64,000 nt of DNA from Emergomyces orientalis (GCA_002110485.1 MOWL01000067.1:3038001-3102000), one strand, 5' to 3'. Shown: positions 1 to 11,883, counted from the stretch's first letter. The notes: generated from the sequence alone by a model not told the origin. Made by a program: numbers and translations.

Positions 1-494
1 ATATAATCAGCGAAGACTGCCAAAGCCAACCCGCCCAGACGTCACACGAAACAAAACTTGCAAAGGACAATAAAAACAATAACAACAACACCAACGATAC
101 AAAACCCATCCCGCTAAACCTCATCCTCCTTCATGACGACCTCGAACTTTCCCCCGGGAAACTCTCCGTGCGCCGCGGTGGCGCATCCCTTTCCGCGCGC
201 GGCCACAATGGAATCAAGAGCGTGGTGAATAGCCTTGTGAAAGGGGGGATGCTGACTGCGGCGCGCGGGGCGGGGAAGAAGAAAGGTGGTGGCGCCGGGG
301 CAATCGACCCATCCCGTTTCCAACTTACCCGTATTGGGGTGGGTATTGGGCGGCCGGCGAGTCGTGAGCCGGAGGAGGTGGCAGAGTATGTGCTGGGGAG
401 GATGCCAGATCGGCAGGTGGAGGTGACGGAAGGGTTGGTGGAGGATTTGGTGATGATTTTGGAGAAGGAAGTTGGGATGATGACGGGGGAGTGA
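1..494 (+). CDS. Peptidyl-tRNA hydrolase (Pth1 family), 3' part only
   Basis: The reading frame is open from base 3 to the TGA at 492-494 and has no start inside the window, so the N-terminal part lies upstream. The C-terminal half of a bacterial/mitochondrial-type peptidyl-tRNA hydrolase is visible: LILLHDDLELSPGK, then RGHNGIKSV and RIGVGIGRP. These match the family's catalytic-Asp strand, HNG loop and GIGRP turn. The family frees tRNA from stalled peptidyl-tRNAs, in fungi probably in mitochondria. The catalytic His of the N-terminal half cannot be checked. Two insertions are unusual: an Asn/Lys-rich stretch (about bases 60-105) just before the Asp strand, and a Gly/Lys-rich loop (about 268-305) before RIGVGIGRP. 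An ATG/GTG start near base 168 would cut through the fold, so I reject it as the true start. Confidence 0.85.
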   Translation, partial: IISEDCQSQPAQTSHETKLAKDNKNNNNNTNDTKPIPLNLILLHDDLELSPGKLSVRRGGASLSARGHNGIKSVVNSLVKGGMLTAARGAGKKKGGGAGAIDPSRFQLTRIGVGIGRPASREPEEVAEYVLGRMPDRQVEVTEGLVEDLVMILEKEVGMMTGE

Positions 495-1424
495 TCTTCG
501 ATTAAGATTCTATCGTGGAGGCTGCATGTATGTACGATATTGACGGGTACACGTGTCCGCATAGTTTTAGCTACTAGATTTCCTTCTGTTTTCATTCCTG
601 ATCGTTTATTGGAGGATTACTTTTTTGTGGGATATATTTTGCTCAGATACCTCCTCTTCCTATAGACCTTTATGTTCTGTTTGGTCCTGTTTGTTTTCAC
701 TTCATGCACAGCGTTATGGGCGTCCATGGGCACAAAAGAAAACATCGAGAATAGAATCTCATCAATACGTTTCAAATACTCAGGGGCAAATCACGGAATA
801 AATAATAACTTACCAAGATACGTACCAAATGAAAGGCATCTGTTATTTGCCCTAGCAAACCATGCATGCATTTAAATCCCAATTTCAATTCTCCTATTCT
901 CCGATCTCTGACTCATCACCGCGCATATTTCATCACAGATAAACAGATATGAGAAAGAAAAACAGAGGAGAAGAAACAACCAAACCAAACTGCCTAATAA
1001 GTGCCAAACATTTTTCGTCGCACGACACGTGTGGAACCCCGGCCTTTTCCACGCTGGCACGCAAACATCCGTCCTAGGGGAAACAGGAAATTAGATCTAC
1101 TCGGAGCAAATGGTAAGGCGTAGTGTATATATATAAATATATATGTTTATCTGGATGTACGTATGAATGTAAAAAGTAGAGCGGGAAAAGAGGTATATAG
1201 GAGCAGGAAAAAATCAGAGGAACAACGAAAAACATATGAAAAGAAAGAAAGGATAATCTCGCATCCGTTCATACCATTCTCCCTTCTATTTCTTCTCCTG
1301 CGTTTCGGAATAATAAAAATAAAAATAAAAAATAAAAATAAAAGCAAGAGTGTCCCTGCACGCCATTGATCTCAACAGAACACAGCACGGTGCAACACGG
1401 CACGGCACGACACGATCAGCTATT
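495..1424. other. Intergenic, convergent 3' ends
   Basis: This lies between the 3' ends of the peptidyl-tRNA hydrolase (+) and kinase (-) genes. It presumably holds both 3' UTRs. An A-rich (AAAAT)n-like run is present at about 1309-1344. I see no gene in it. Confidence 0.6.
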
Positions 1425-4400
1425 TCATTTCTTTCCAAACTGCGTACTCTCCCTCCTAACCCTCCCAAGCAGTGACCGCAAACTAGTCCGCGACCGTTGA
1501 GCCGTGGGCGTAGTTACCGTCGCCGCGGTAGCGTTAGTCGTACTGGTTACAGCGACGGCGGCACCTGGCGTTTTGTGGGATAGTGAGAGCGTGCTAGATG
1601 TCGGTGACGGCGCTGAAGTTTGGGCTGGTCGTTGTTCAGATCCTTGAATCGTCGGTTCTGAAGTGACGGTGGTGGTGGTTGTTTCTAACTCTGCTTTTAG
1701 CCTTGAGTCTGCATCTGAGTTTTGTATTTGAAATGACGGATCTGTAGAAGGGCCGGTTGCGGTTACCGCCATGGACACGTGCGTGGTTTCCTCTGCGGTT
1801 GCAATATCCTGATTAAGGATTGGCGGCGTGGTGGTGGTAGCAGCTGAATTACCAGCGACAAAATGCGCCAGGCCGTCAGGGTGGAAGCCCTTTTGATCCG
1901 CTGACATTGAAGCTGCCGCCGTCGCATCTGCCGTAGCCTGCCGAAGCAGCTCACCCAGACTTGATTCCTTCCCCTCGACCCGCCGGGTGAGATATACTTT
2001 CGGCACGGGACTCTGCCACGCAAGACTTTGTTTCCTAATCCGCTCCACCTCCTCCGTATATGCTGTTTCGTAAATGTCTATATCTGAGGCTCCCGGCGAT
2101 TCGCTCACGATGGGCACCAAGTCCATTTCATCAATGGGAAAGCCACCGCTGCCGCTGTCGTCGAGGCCACTGGTGACGTCGGAGGTGCCCATGGGCTCTG
2201 AGATTGCATGGGGTGCAGCAGCACGGTTGAAATAGTTTGATGACGTCTTCTCGTCTTCCAATGTTAGGATACCAGCGAAAGTTGATGGGCCGATGAAAAG
2301 GAATGAGTGCTCTTCTTCTAGGGGGTTGCGAGCATGGCCCCGTGTACCTTCTGAAAAGCTTTGTTTGCTCGGGGTGTTGGTGCGGGAGGATTGAATGGGT
2401 GGTGGAGACGGGGATTTGATGGTCGATGCGGCGCTGTGTTGGTATAATTTTCCGTGCGTACTTGTAAGGTGCGAGGCGCTGCTGCTTTTGTGCATGGTGG
2501 GATGCATGTAAATGCCCTTTTCGATGACTCGTCGCCTGGAATCCGTGGAGCCAGATTTTGAATGGATGATCGTATCATGAGAGAGGGCAGGTTGCTCTGC
2601 GGTATTCCCAGACGGAAACTCAACGTCAGACGCATTCATGGATAGGGGCGGTTGAACGAAGTGCGATTCGACATCTTGGCCCAGGATACTTTGCATTGGG
2701 GCTGCGTCTTCCGGTTCGATGAGCCTTTTGAACTTCTGCACCGCTCTGACCTGGAGGGTAGGGTCAGAACCAATTTAACTTATGTGCACCGTATTCGATT
2801 CTACAAATAACATACCACTGTAAGCACATTACCTATCTTGTTGGTAATTGCAGAATTCACTTCTTCTTCTGTGGGATCCCCAATGAGATTGGCAGTGTTT
2901 TCCTCTGCGGACAGGAGAAGGTCGCTACCCCCTTTTGTGACCCAGGGATGGTTCTTATCTTTAATCAGTAAGATGGTCTTCAATCCGAATATGAAAGAAA
3001 AACTGGAACACTCACTCTAAGTTCAGGCATCTTGATCCTTTTTGTAGGGTCCTTTTGTAGGATATTTGTCATCAAATCTATGAAATCCTCATTTGTCTCA
3101 TTTTCATATTTAACCTCATCATTCCTGATCGACTCGTAGAGCTCAAAGATGCTCTCTTGCTCGAAAGGTATTCGCCCATAGCGGAGGCAGTAAAGAGTCA
3201 CTCCCATGGACCAAATGTCTGCGGCTGTGCCTGATATATCCCCGTGTTTCGCAACACACAGTTCTGGTGGCAGAAAAGCAGGCGACCCCGCTGACTTCGC
3301 AGTATACATCTCTGAATCTTTCTGAAACATTTCCGACACGCCAAAATCGACTACTTTCAGCACATCATCGTTAGTCAGGAGGCAATTGTCCGGTTTGATG
3401 TCCCGGTGAACGACATTCTGTGCATGCAGATACTCCACCCCCAGGATGAGGTCACGAAACCAGCAACGGCAACTTTCGTTGTCATAAGGGTCCGAAGATT
3501 CTCCCAGGCCCACCTTCATGATCACGCCTTTTTTGCACATCTCCATGACCATATATAACGAGTCTTCTGTGGGGTCGTCGAGCACTTCGTACAAGGCCAC
3601 GAGGTTAGGATGATTTAGTTTTTTCATGATAGCAATTTCCTCCTTGATAAGGTATAGGGGGTTACCGCCTTCCTCGTCTTCGTGGCCGGATGGGTGGCGG
3701 TGGAGGGGAGAATTCAAACCCACACCGGCTGGGATGACTCCAGGGCGTCTAGTTCCCCGAGGGTTGCGCAAGACATGGGACTGGGCTCGTTTTCGCAATC
3801 GTGACTTGGAAAATTCTTTGACAGCCTTGAGAGTCCCTTTTTAGTTTCTATTTTTTTTACTGGATGACAATCAAACCAATGAAAGAAGGACGAAAAAACT
3901 CACGTATTCCTGGCCATATTGATCGACTGCGAGATGGACAGCCCCGAACGAGCCCCTCCCAATCTCCTGTTTTATGAGGTACTGGTTGATCCGGTGTTCA
4001 GCGGCGCCATCATCCTGGCTATTGGTGTATTCTGAACGAGCATTAAGGGTTTCCTTATCCAATTGGTGAACTGTTAGTACAAAAATGGCCATGCCGAGGT
4101 CAGGGGGGCAGCAATAGAGCTGGGGCGCCGCACTTTTACTCGACGAGGAGCAGTATGACTTCTAGTATGGTGTCTCAGAGGACTGTTGTAGGAGGCCGTG
4201 GTTGATCTAGGACTCATATCAAAAGTGTTAGCTGCCTCATCATCTATTCCAACAAAGCAAGCGAAATTATATTAAGCTGAAATATAAAGACGAAGCGAGT
4301 GGCACCAGGTGTCGAAACTGAGCAGATAGCTAAATTGGTTCATATCACACTGTCATCGCTAGGCCGGAGCTATTATCTATGAATAGCGTACCAATGGCAA

Positions 4401-4653
4401 CCAGCTCTCTGCGCTCACACAGAGCTTCGAGAATTATGTATACATATATATATATATGAGATAGCAGGAATAACATACCGGGTGGTGCATGTTTCAGCAA
4501 CGGCCGTGGAGCAATCGACTGTGATCTTTTCGGCCGCCGTCTGTTGTTGCTCAAAAGAAGAGAAATCTTGGGCCATTTAACAGTGCCTCTGGGAGGGGAA
4601 AGGGGCAGAGGAGAAGGTTGTTCAGTGGGCGGGGCCGACTGGATGTTAGAATA
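1425..4653 (-). CDS. Ser/Thr protein kinase, CaMKK / Ssp1-like; start exon not resolved
   Basis: Exons that fit phase are (4653 or upstream)-4479, 4243-4140 (or -4134), 4053-3904, 3825-3016, 2953-2816 and 2750-1425. The kinase domain shows the glycine loop IGRGSFGAV, the lysine motif AVKEF, HRDIKPDN, DFGVSEMF and a GSPAFLPPEL substrate loop. Between the lysine strand and helix C there is an Arg/Pro-rich insert (RNPRGTRRPG), the hallmark of CaM-kinase kinases and of yeast SNF1-activating kinases. Such kinases phosphorylate AMPK/Snf1- or CaMK-type kinases. The domain ends at the splice-made ELR-NHPWVT. A Ser/Thr/Pro-rich tail of about 400 residues follows, without recognised domains. The frame is open upstream to 4653 but has no ATG. 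The ATG at 4576 is in another frame, so a further 5' exon must exist. The upstream segment reads as a Pro/Ser-rich leader. Confidence 0.82.
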
Positions 4654-5587
4654 TCACTGATATTTATATATCTGCATATATATGCGCCTCTCGCTCTCTC
4701 TCTGTGTGTGTGGTGTGTCCTGCGTCCGTTTTATCTGCTTATTTGACTGTTTGTGATTGTGGTGAGGGAAACAAGCCAAGAGTAGCTCAACAGGGCTGAA
4801 TGTGGGGGGGAAGAGAGCCCCGAGATTCGGCTCTCTTCGTACAGAATGAGAGGAGGGGGATTTCAGCGCTATAACAAGAGGGGTGAGAGGGAGGGAGCGA
4901 GGTTGGCGAGCAATGAAGGCCTCCTAATTGAAGGGAGAAATAATGGGGTTTTAACAAAATAAAACAGAAGCAATCCGCACGATCTGACGAGGTCGTCAAG
5001 CATTGGGGACGAGGAAGTCGACTAATAGCAATTCGTGGATGCTGTAGCGGGCATTGGCTAGGGCACTGGGGTCGGGATCGTCGATATCGGGACTTAGAAG
5101 CACGAGCCCTAGAAAAACGCAATTCACAGCTATTATTAGGGACCCATTCTTGCAGAACAGAAGCACCAGCAGAACTCCGTATATATTGATTGACTGAGAT
5201 ATCTATGAATATACCTAAATGTGTTTAAGGGAAAGTTAACGTTGAGGTTGAAGTTGATGATAAGTAATCAAGTAATTTGCCGTGGCAATAAGAAACCTCT
5301 GCTAAAGATCGGCTAAGCTGGGGAACAAATATGCTTGGAGATCGTTACTTCCACGGAATATTCGTATAATACCCACGTCCGCATATCTTCGCCCCGGTCA
5401 ACTCGAGAAAGGAGAACGAAGATAGAGATATCAACACAATTGCAACACACAGCGCAGAATATCCCCCAACCACCGAGCGCATATTAACCTCCTGCATTCC
5501 TCGATCTTCATCATCTACTGCCTATCTTCTAGCCGTCTTCATCCCATTTCCCGCAAATATCACCTAATTGACACCATCACCACCCCC
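4654..5587. promoter_or_regulatory. Divergent region upstream of kinase and bet5
   Basis: This holds the 5' regions of the kinase (-) and bet5 (+), including CT/GT-rich microsatellite-like sequence at about 4680-4715 and a C/T-rich leader directly before the bet5 ATG. The unresolved first exon of the kinase must lie here. The possible small exon at 4996-5108 is the only coding-like segment I see. Confidence 0.5.
4996..5108 (-). other. Possible terminal coding exon of an unrecognised small gene
   Basis: After a pyrimidine-rich acceptor (TTTTTCTAG at 5109-5117) the minus strand encodes about 36 residues ending in TGA (4996-4998). They include PDIDDPDPSALANARY and LLLVDFLVPNA. The composition looks like protein rather than noise, and a branch-point-like CTAATAAT lies upstream. 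I could not find an upstream exon with a start, and I do not recognise a family. It could be the last exon of a small gene lying between the kinase and bet5, or chance. Confidence 0.3.
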
Positions 5588-6432
5588 ATGGTTGTGTACT
5601 CCTTCTACATCTTCGACCGCCACGGTATGTTATATTCCCAGTTCCCCTTATCGTATACCCTACTCAGCAACTCCCTATATTAACACCTCATACCTCTACC
5701 CAATGCAGCGGAATGTATTTACAAGCGCCGCTGGCTCCCACGCCCAGCCTCCACCACTTCAAAACCCTCTCGACCAACCTCAGAATCCACGGCTCTCAGC
5801 AATGGCCTACCAACATCCATACCTTTCTCCCATCAAAGCCTGACCGCAGAAGATGACGCAAAGTTGATATTCGGCACCGTATTCTCGTTACGGAATATGG
5901 TTCGCAAGCTGGGCGGTGATGACGACAAGTGCGCAATCAACTCTTTGAGCAGCAAGGACTTTGGAAATCAACGCCATACTGACAATAAACATTTCCGCAG
6001 CTTCATCTGTTACCGAACAAGCCAGTACAAGCTACACTACTATGAAACGCCCACGAATATCAAGTTTGTCATGCTCACAGACATCAAGTCCAGCAGCATG
6101 CGGCTGGCACTGCAGCAGATATATGTCAATCTCTATGTGGAATATGGTCCGTCCATTTATATCTCTTCCATTTCCGGAAATATTGAACACATTTTTTGGT
6201 AGTAATATTATTTTGTTAACCTGGAACCGGCTATATTTTCCAGTGGTCAAAAACCCCCTGTCCCCCGTCGAACACCCAGGCGGCCTGGGCGTAAATAACG
6301 AGCTATTCGAAGAGTCTCTGGAACAATTTGTGGTATGTTTATCGATTCTTGAGCTACCAGCCTTTTTGTTTATTACTCTTTTTTAGCATAATTTAACTGA
6401 CGCTACAGCAATCCTCCAGACTCGGGTATTAG
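5588..6432 (+). CDS. bet5: TRAPP complex subunit Bet5 / TRAPPC1
   Basis: Five exons (5588-5624, 5709-5928, 6001-6146, 6244-6332, 6409-6432) give a 171-residue protein. It starts MVVYSFYIFDRHAECIYKRRW, the very conserved opening of Bet5/TRAPPC1, a longin-fold core subunit of the TRAPP tethering complexes. These act as exchange factors for the Rab Ypt1 in ER-to-Golgi and Golgi traffic. A Ser/Pro-rich loop of about 35 residues follows the first strands, as in other filamentous fungi. Then come LIFGTVFSLRNMVRKL, YKLHYYETPTNIKFVMLTD and a C-terminal helix with NPLSPVEHPGG. All introns have GT-AG ends and keep phase; the last coding exon adds only seven residues. No truncation is seen. Confidence 0.92.
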
Positions 6433-7421
6433 CCTAAACCTCCAAATCCTGGCTGTTCCCCTGTTGTGGCTGGGGCGTGATTTATATACTTTGTTCCATT
6501 CACTCCCCAGTGGATAATTACCTACCAGCTGCAGCATCGCCCACTTAAATTCGCCGTGACGGGCTTCCCTTAAGAATGGGCTTCACACGATCATGGGTAG
6601 AGTGCAATCATTGTCTGCCCGGCAAAAACCATCTGCATCTTCATTCTCCGGGATACAAAAAGGTGCTTTACAAGTCTTGGCACATTTCGTGTAACATTCC
6701 GTGTGGAGAGATATTTGGACACAACATGCCATGCGTGACTGGCCAAGCGCTCTGCCGAAACCATACACTCAACTACCTGTACAGTTTGTCAGTTGGGGGT
6801 GTAGCCCCTCAGAGCATCCCTTACCGACGACCGACGACAACAGGTCGCCGTTTCATCTGAGAGCACAATTTCATCCACGCCAACTGCTCCCCGTCTTCGC
6901 AAATTTTGCCCAACTATGCCCCCACGATAAAGTGCCAACGAGCCATGGTGGGGATGATCCTGGAACACTTTTTTTGTAAAGTTTTAAGCCACTCGACTCG
7001 ATTCCCTAAAGTTGGCGTTGTTTTGCCTATATCATAAAATCTCACGTGACTCAACAAGCCCTTGAAGGTTCGTTGCAGCATTTGCTTATTCTCTCCTCAT
7101 CTGAACGAATCCTTGATGTATACTAGAGTCTAGATAGTGAACGCATTACCAACTTCTTACCTCCTTACAACAACGAACACCTGTAATTCCATTCTAGACA
7201 ACTAACACAACCAAATTTCCATGATTACAAACTTAGAAAACTGAAAGAGGACAATGGATAAATACTTTCACTGCCACTAGAACATCACAACTGCAATTGA
7301 TCAGTACTCCCAATATGGCTCTCTTCCTACTTTTGCTCTTTTATCCGAAGAGTAGGAGAATGGAAAATCATGACGCCACATTAATCATACACAACACCTC
7401 TAGTTATTGCGGGCGGTACTC
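6433..7421. other. Intergenic, convergent 3' ends of bet5 and the P450 gene
   Basis: It contains no convincing coding region. Short ORFs at about 6576-6980 lack start context, splice support and recognisable motifs. The right part (7100-7420) is presumably the 3' UTR of the P450 gene. Confidence 0.55.
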
Positions 7422-9098
7422 CTACTCAGCCTCGAAATTATCCACACTCTCAAGGAGCTCTGCATCGCTTGCCTCCCAGGGATGCTGTCGCTCAAGCCGT
7501 CTAATCAATTGCACATGCCTCTCGCTTCTCGGCTCGATTCGGAAATTGAACTTGGTCGGATACGTCAGGATCCCCGGTTTCGGTTTCACATCCACCTCGA
7601 TTTCCTTGCCATCGTTCCCCATCGCCTTGCGGATTTTGAAGGCGGCCAGAGATTGCGCGATGTTGAGGTACAGGCTCGAGTCCGCGAAGAACCGCCCAGG
7701 ACATACTCTACGGCCATAACCAAAGGCCTCGGTGGTGGGATCGGGTTCGCTGCGCGGCGCAAGGAACCGGGCCGGGTCGAATGATTCTGGATCGGCGTAC
7801 ACGTCTGGGTCGTGCAGGAACCACCAGACGGTGGGGAGGAGGAATGCGCCCTTGGGGATATGCAGGCCGTTGTATTCGATATCCTCAGTGGCCGTGTGAG
7901 GGAACCCCATGGGTGCGATGGGCCACCATCTCGACGCCTCTTTGACCAAGGCATCAATGTACGGCAGCTGGCTACGGTCTTCAAAGCTGGGAAGGCGGTC
8001 CGCGCCAACAACACGATCAATCTCCTCTTGGGCCTTGCGCTGCACGTGGGGGAACTTGATCATAGCTAGGGTAAATATTGTGAGAGTAATCACTGTAGTG
8101 TCCGCAGCAGCGCCATATAGACTGGCTGCTGTCCAAATGATAGCTTGCTCATCTTCTTGTTCTAGTTTGGCGTTCTCATTTCCCCTAAGTTGTTGGACAA
8201 GCTTTGATACGTATGACAGCCGGTATGAAGTAGGGCCACTAGCCATCTGACGTTGGACAAGCCGGTACGGGATATATGCTGCCGCGTGGATGGACTTTCT
8301 CCATTTACGAGCTGTCTTCTTGAATGTGGCACCAGGGAAATATTCGGGGAGATATCGGAGGGCGGGGATAATATCAACGGCCCATGCCATGGGAACAGCA
8401 GCAAGTGAGAACTCGGTCATCATTTTCTCAATCAAGTCAACCAAAGGATCAGGTTTATGCGGCTCGATAGTGTAGCCGTATGCCATTTTCAAGACAATAG
8501 CGCCGGCGGCGCTGCCCTCATTTTAGTACACGATCCTCCCGCCCCAAACTCAAAGGGGCAAGCATTGGACTTACGTCTTGAAATGTTCCAGCCACTTGCC
8601 AGGCTCATTGAGCGCCCGAACAAGCTGTCGGTTTACCTCAATCTCTTGGACACTGCGGAATTGTGCTGCAGACACCTTGGTACCAAGCTCCCGGTGCAGG
8701 TACTTACGGCAGCGGCGGAAAGTAGGCGTGTAACTCTGGCAAAGGACGATGGACTCATAGCCACATAGTATATTTGCCATGACCATTGTAGGCCGTCCGG
8801 ATGTCTTGCTTGACATCTGCTCCAGCAGCTCATGCGCCGCGTTCTTGTCATGGATGATGACGAGCGTCATGCCTAGGACCGTCACGGAGCTAATGCCACC
8901 GTAGCGGTCCTTGTGTTTTATCCAGTGCTGGTATTCAGGCGTGCCATCGGGCGGGAAATCTTTCAAGTTTCCCAGGATAGGATGCGGTTTGGGGCCTGGG
9001 GGTAGTTTGCACTGGCTCTTCTTCTGGGTCGAATTTTGATAGACAAGGTACCCGATGAGAGCGGTGAGACCCCAAAGGATCAAGGATGTAATCGCCAT
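7422..9098 (-). CDS. Cytochrome P450 monooxygenase (OrdA/CYP64-like)
   Basis: Two exons (9098-8575 and 8511-7422) encode 537 residues. An N-terminal membrane anchor (about residues 3-21) is followed by the Pro-rich hinge LPPGPKPHPILGN. The I-helix oxygen-activation motif GAAADTT is at about 308-314, the K-helix EASR at 366-369, and the heme-binding FGYGRRVCPGR places the ligand at Cys445. All key P450 elements are intact. The enzyme should sit in the ER membrane and take electrons from NADPH-P450 reductase. From general resemblance it belongs with the O-methylsterigmatocystin-oxidoreductase-like fungal P450s. That name should not be taken as a substrate: no polyketide synthase, NRPS or other tailoring gene is nearby. 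Splicing at GTAAGT (donor G at 8574) removes a short intron, and phase is kept only with the acceptor at GGCAG|C. Confidence 0.92.
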
Positions 9099-9644
9099 GC
9101 TGGTAGATCGCCTGTCAGGCTCAATGATAACAGCAGCAATGCGACCAAGACTCGTTGCAGCTTGCGCAACCCATGAAGGCTCTACAAGGGGGCATCATCG
9201 TATACCGGGCTATTGTTATTCCAGCTCTAGTGTGGGGTTCTCACTTCCTTCGCTGTTGGATATCTATCGCTCTTCATATAGCACACTACATAATCTCCCC
9301 GTACATTCAAGTTATTGATGCCATTTTTTCACATGTATAACTAAGTGTTGGATATAGACCCACTAGTAAACTCAAAACTAAAGAACTTAAAATGGACAAA
9401 AGTCAGTAAAAACAACCTTGACATAAGGCAAAATTAGAACCAAAAGAAATACAAAGCTGAAAGCTAAAAGAAACATGGTATATCTATTACCTGCGTACTT
9501 TACTATGTCTCCATGTCGATCCGTTTATATTCTCTCTGGGGATATCACAAAACAAATAGTAGCAAAATATAATAAAAAATAGAAAAGAAAAGAAAAAAAT
9601 TAAAAAAAACCCTCCAATTCAAACACAAATTTCCATTCAAAAAT
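9099..9644. promoter_or_regulatory. P450 upstream region
   Basis: This lies between the P450 start and the stop of the next minus-strand gene. It is AT-rich, with A-rich tracts at about 9560-9612, and presumably holds the P450 promoter and the smp3 3' UTR. I see no gene or defined site. Confidence 0.45.
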
Positions 9645-11630
9645 TCAATTCACCTCCAAACATCCCTCCCTCCCCACCAACCAGACATTCAGCCCCCTCC
9701 TGCCCACCACACGCTTAAGCGTCGGCCACACCCCATCCCCGCCAAAGTCTATATCATCCATATTCAAATGGCGCGCGTACGACCAGAGAAGATGCAATTG
9801 TAGGGAGGGCACATCTCTGCCTTCCTGCTTTTGCTCGTTTGCTTTATTCTTCTCCAAAGCCTTGTCTCCATCGTTAACGGATGGAGCCCTACCGTCGACA
9901 ACGACATATTTATCCAGAAACATATTCGAGTTCGGCGCGATAAGAAGGGTAGGGTTGTCGTGTCGAATTATGGCTTTATTGTCGATAGTATTATTGCTAT
10001 TTTGTTGGTATCCTTGCTCCGCAACACGTTCCCGGCGCTGCGCAGAGTTGCCCCATTTCCGCTTCCCCTTTCGTTCGCGTTCGCGTTCACATTTCGGGAC
10101 CGACTGTTCGAGCTTCTCTATCATCTCCGGGCCTGAAATACCCATCAGGTCTACAGTGGAGACGTTAGAGAAAGAAAGACGGGGGGCGCTCGTGTTGCTT
10201 AGGTCACCTAGCAGCCACGAGGGTGGGGAGTAGGTTTTCCACCAGAAGACAGTTGCGGTGCCGCTGGGCATTGACAGGCCGTCTCTTTCGAGGGAGGAAG
10301 CAAGCGGGGCGGTTGAATTGGCGAGGAGGGTAGGGAGGTGGAGTTGCGTTGGTATCACCCCTCCCTGGTGATAAATGCCCATGAGGATGCCTAGGGAGGC
10401 GTTGAAGACGACCCAGGATGCTAGGAGGAGGCGGGAGCGTGGGGGACGGAAGCAAGTTAGGAGGAGGGGCACGCAGGGGATTAGGAAGCGGGGTTCTTGG
10501 TGGGGGAAGAGGGAGAGGAGAGCTGTTGCGGAGAGGGCAGAGACGGCGCGGAGGTTGCGGAGAGAGAAGTACCGGCGGGCGCTTGGGATTGTGAAGGAGC
10601 AGAGTAGCAGGAGGTAGATGGGGCCGAGGAGTTGGGGGAGGTTAACGAAGAAGTGATTGTAGCGCGGGTGCAGGCCGTGGTTAGACAGGTTTGAGGTGTC
10701 GGAGTTGTAGAGAAGGTTGTTCAAGGGGGTAATTATGGGGTTGCGGAAGACGTCGGAGAGGGATGTTGGAGATGCGCTGTAGAAGTCTGTGTCTGTGAAG
10801 ATGGCGATGAAGCAGAATATGAGGCCGAAAACGATTATTGTAAGAAGTGAAAGAGGTCTATATGAGCGAAGTTAGTGCAACGGGTCAAATGGGCCAGTTT
10901 TCATTGCAATGAGAGACAGGGGATGATATACTTGTGAATGAAATGCGGGACCAATCGAAGGCCGGGTATCAAAATAAACGCTGGAAAAGTGATTCTATTA
11001 AAAACCCCCGCGACGAGCACGAAAGATAACACAACGCATGCAAAGATAGATGAATGTTGCTACAGAAGGTGTCAGCAGAAGTCTTGTCCATGTATAACGG
11101 AACTGAAGTATATGTGTGCGTACTTTGTTTTCGAGAATGCGCTGTATCAGGACCAAGCTCCACGCGACCAGCAAAGTCTCCAACGAATTCGAGAAGGTAT
11201 GTGTCTGGAACGTCCAAGTGACATAGGAGGATGCTACCAATACCACAGTCTGGCGACGCAGGCGCGGAGACGATGACACCAGCTCATGGATCGCCCAGTC
11301 CTCCATGACAAAGCTCAGAACAAACATCCCCCCGCGAAGAACATAGTATATCAGGTCTGGTGGAGTACTCCCCGTCCCGGCCTCTGCCCATAACCACTTC
11401 AGGAGGGTCATGGGCACGCCATAGAGAAGCCATAGCGGGAAGACGCTCCGTATAGGGTGATCTGAGGTGAATTCCCAGGTTGGTTTGGAAGGATAGTTGT
11501 ATATTTGGCCTGTAAGAGTTCAATTGTTAGCCGTTTATTGTACGTTTTGATCTTGTGTATGGTCAGGCAACGCGGCATTAGCGGAGATGAGATTGGTAAC
11601 GGAGTTGAGAACCCGCGGCCAGGATACAAA

Positions 11631-11662
<32 letters not shown>

Positions 11663-11883
11663 TCAATACAGGAAACCAGCGCGGTTGCAATCGCGTGAAG
11701 CGAATTGAAGCAGAGGCGCTTTGCGCCAAAAAATTCGAGAAACACATCAGGAGGTCAGAAAGGGAGGCTCATACCGGCGAATATCTCCGGGCCCTGGAAG
11801 TTCTCATCGGGGTGGAGATAGCTGGGCGAGAGGGCAAAGTAGACGCGAACCACGAGGAGCAGCAGGTATGTTCGTCTCCACAT
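9645..11883 (-). CDS. smp3: GPI mannosyltransferase 4 (Smp3 / PIG-Z)
   Basis: Four exons (11883-11775, 11509-11124, 11059-10932, 10857-9645) encode 611 residues. It is a polytopic ER membrane protein of glycosyltransferase family 22 that adds the fourth, side-branching mannose to GPI anchors, using dolichol-phosphate mannose. Signature parts are the lumenal YLHPDENFQGPE motif (catalytic-type Asp-Glu at residues 26-27) right after the first hydrophobic segment, SYVTWTFQTHTFSNSLE, FNRITFPAFI, HGLHPRYNHFFVNLPQ and WWKTYSPPSWLLG. These correspond in order to the yeast protein. Exon 1 encodes only 36 residues, so a search for long ORFs misses the start. A low-complexity Glu/Arg/Lys-rich and Asn-rich insert lies between WWKTYSPPSW and the C-terminus (about 9900-10110). 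Intron 1 is about 265 nt and contains an ATT microsatellite. Confidence 0.92.
11630..11661. repeat. (ATT)n microsatellite in smp3 intron 1
   Basis: About ten perfect ATT units lie inside the first smp3 intron. They are likely length-polymorphic between strains. Confidence 0.9.
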
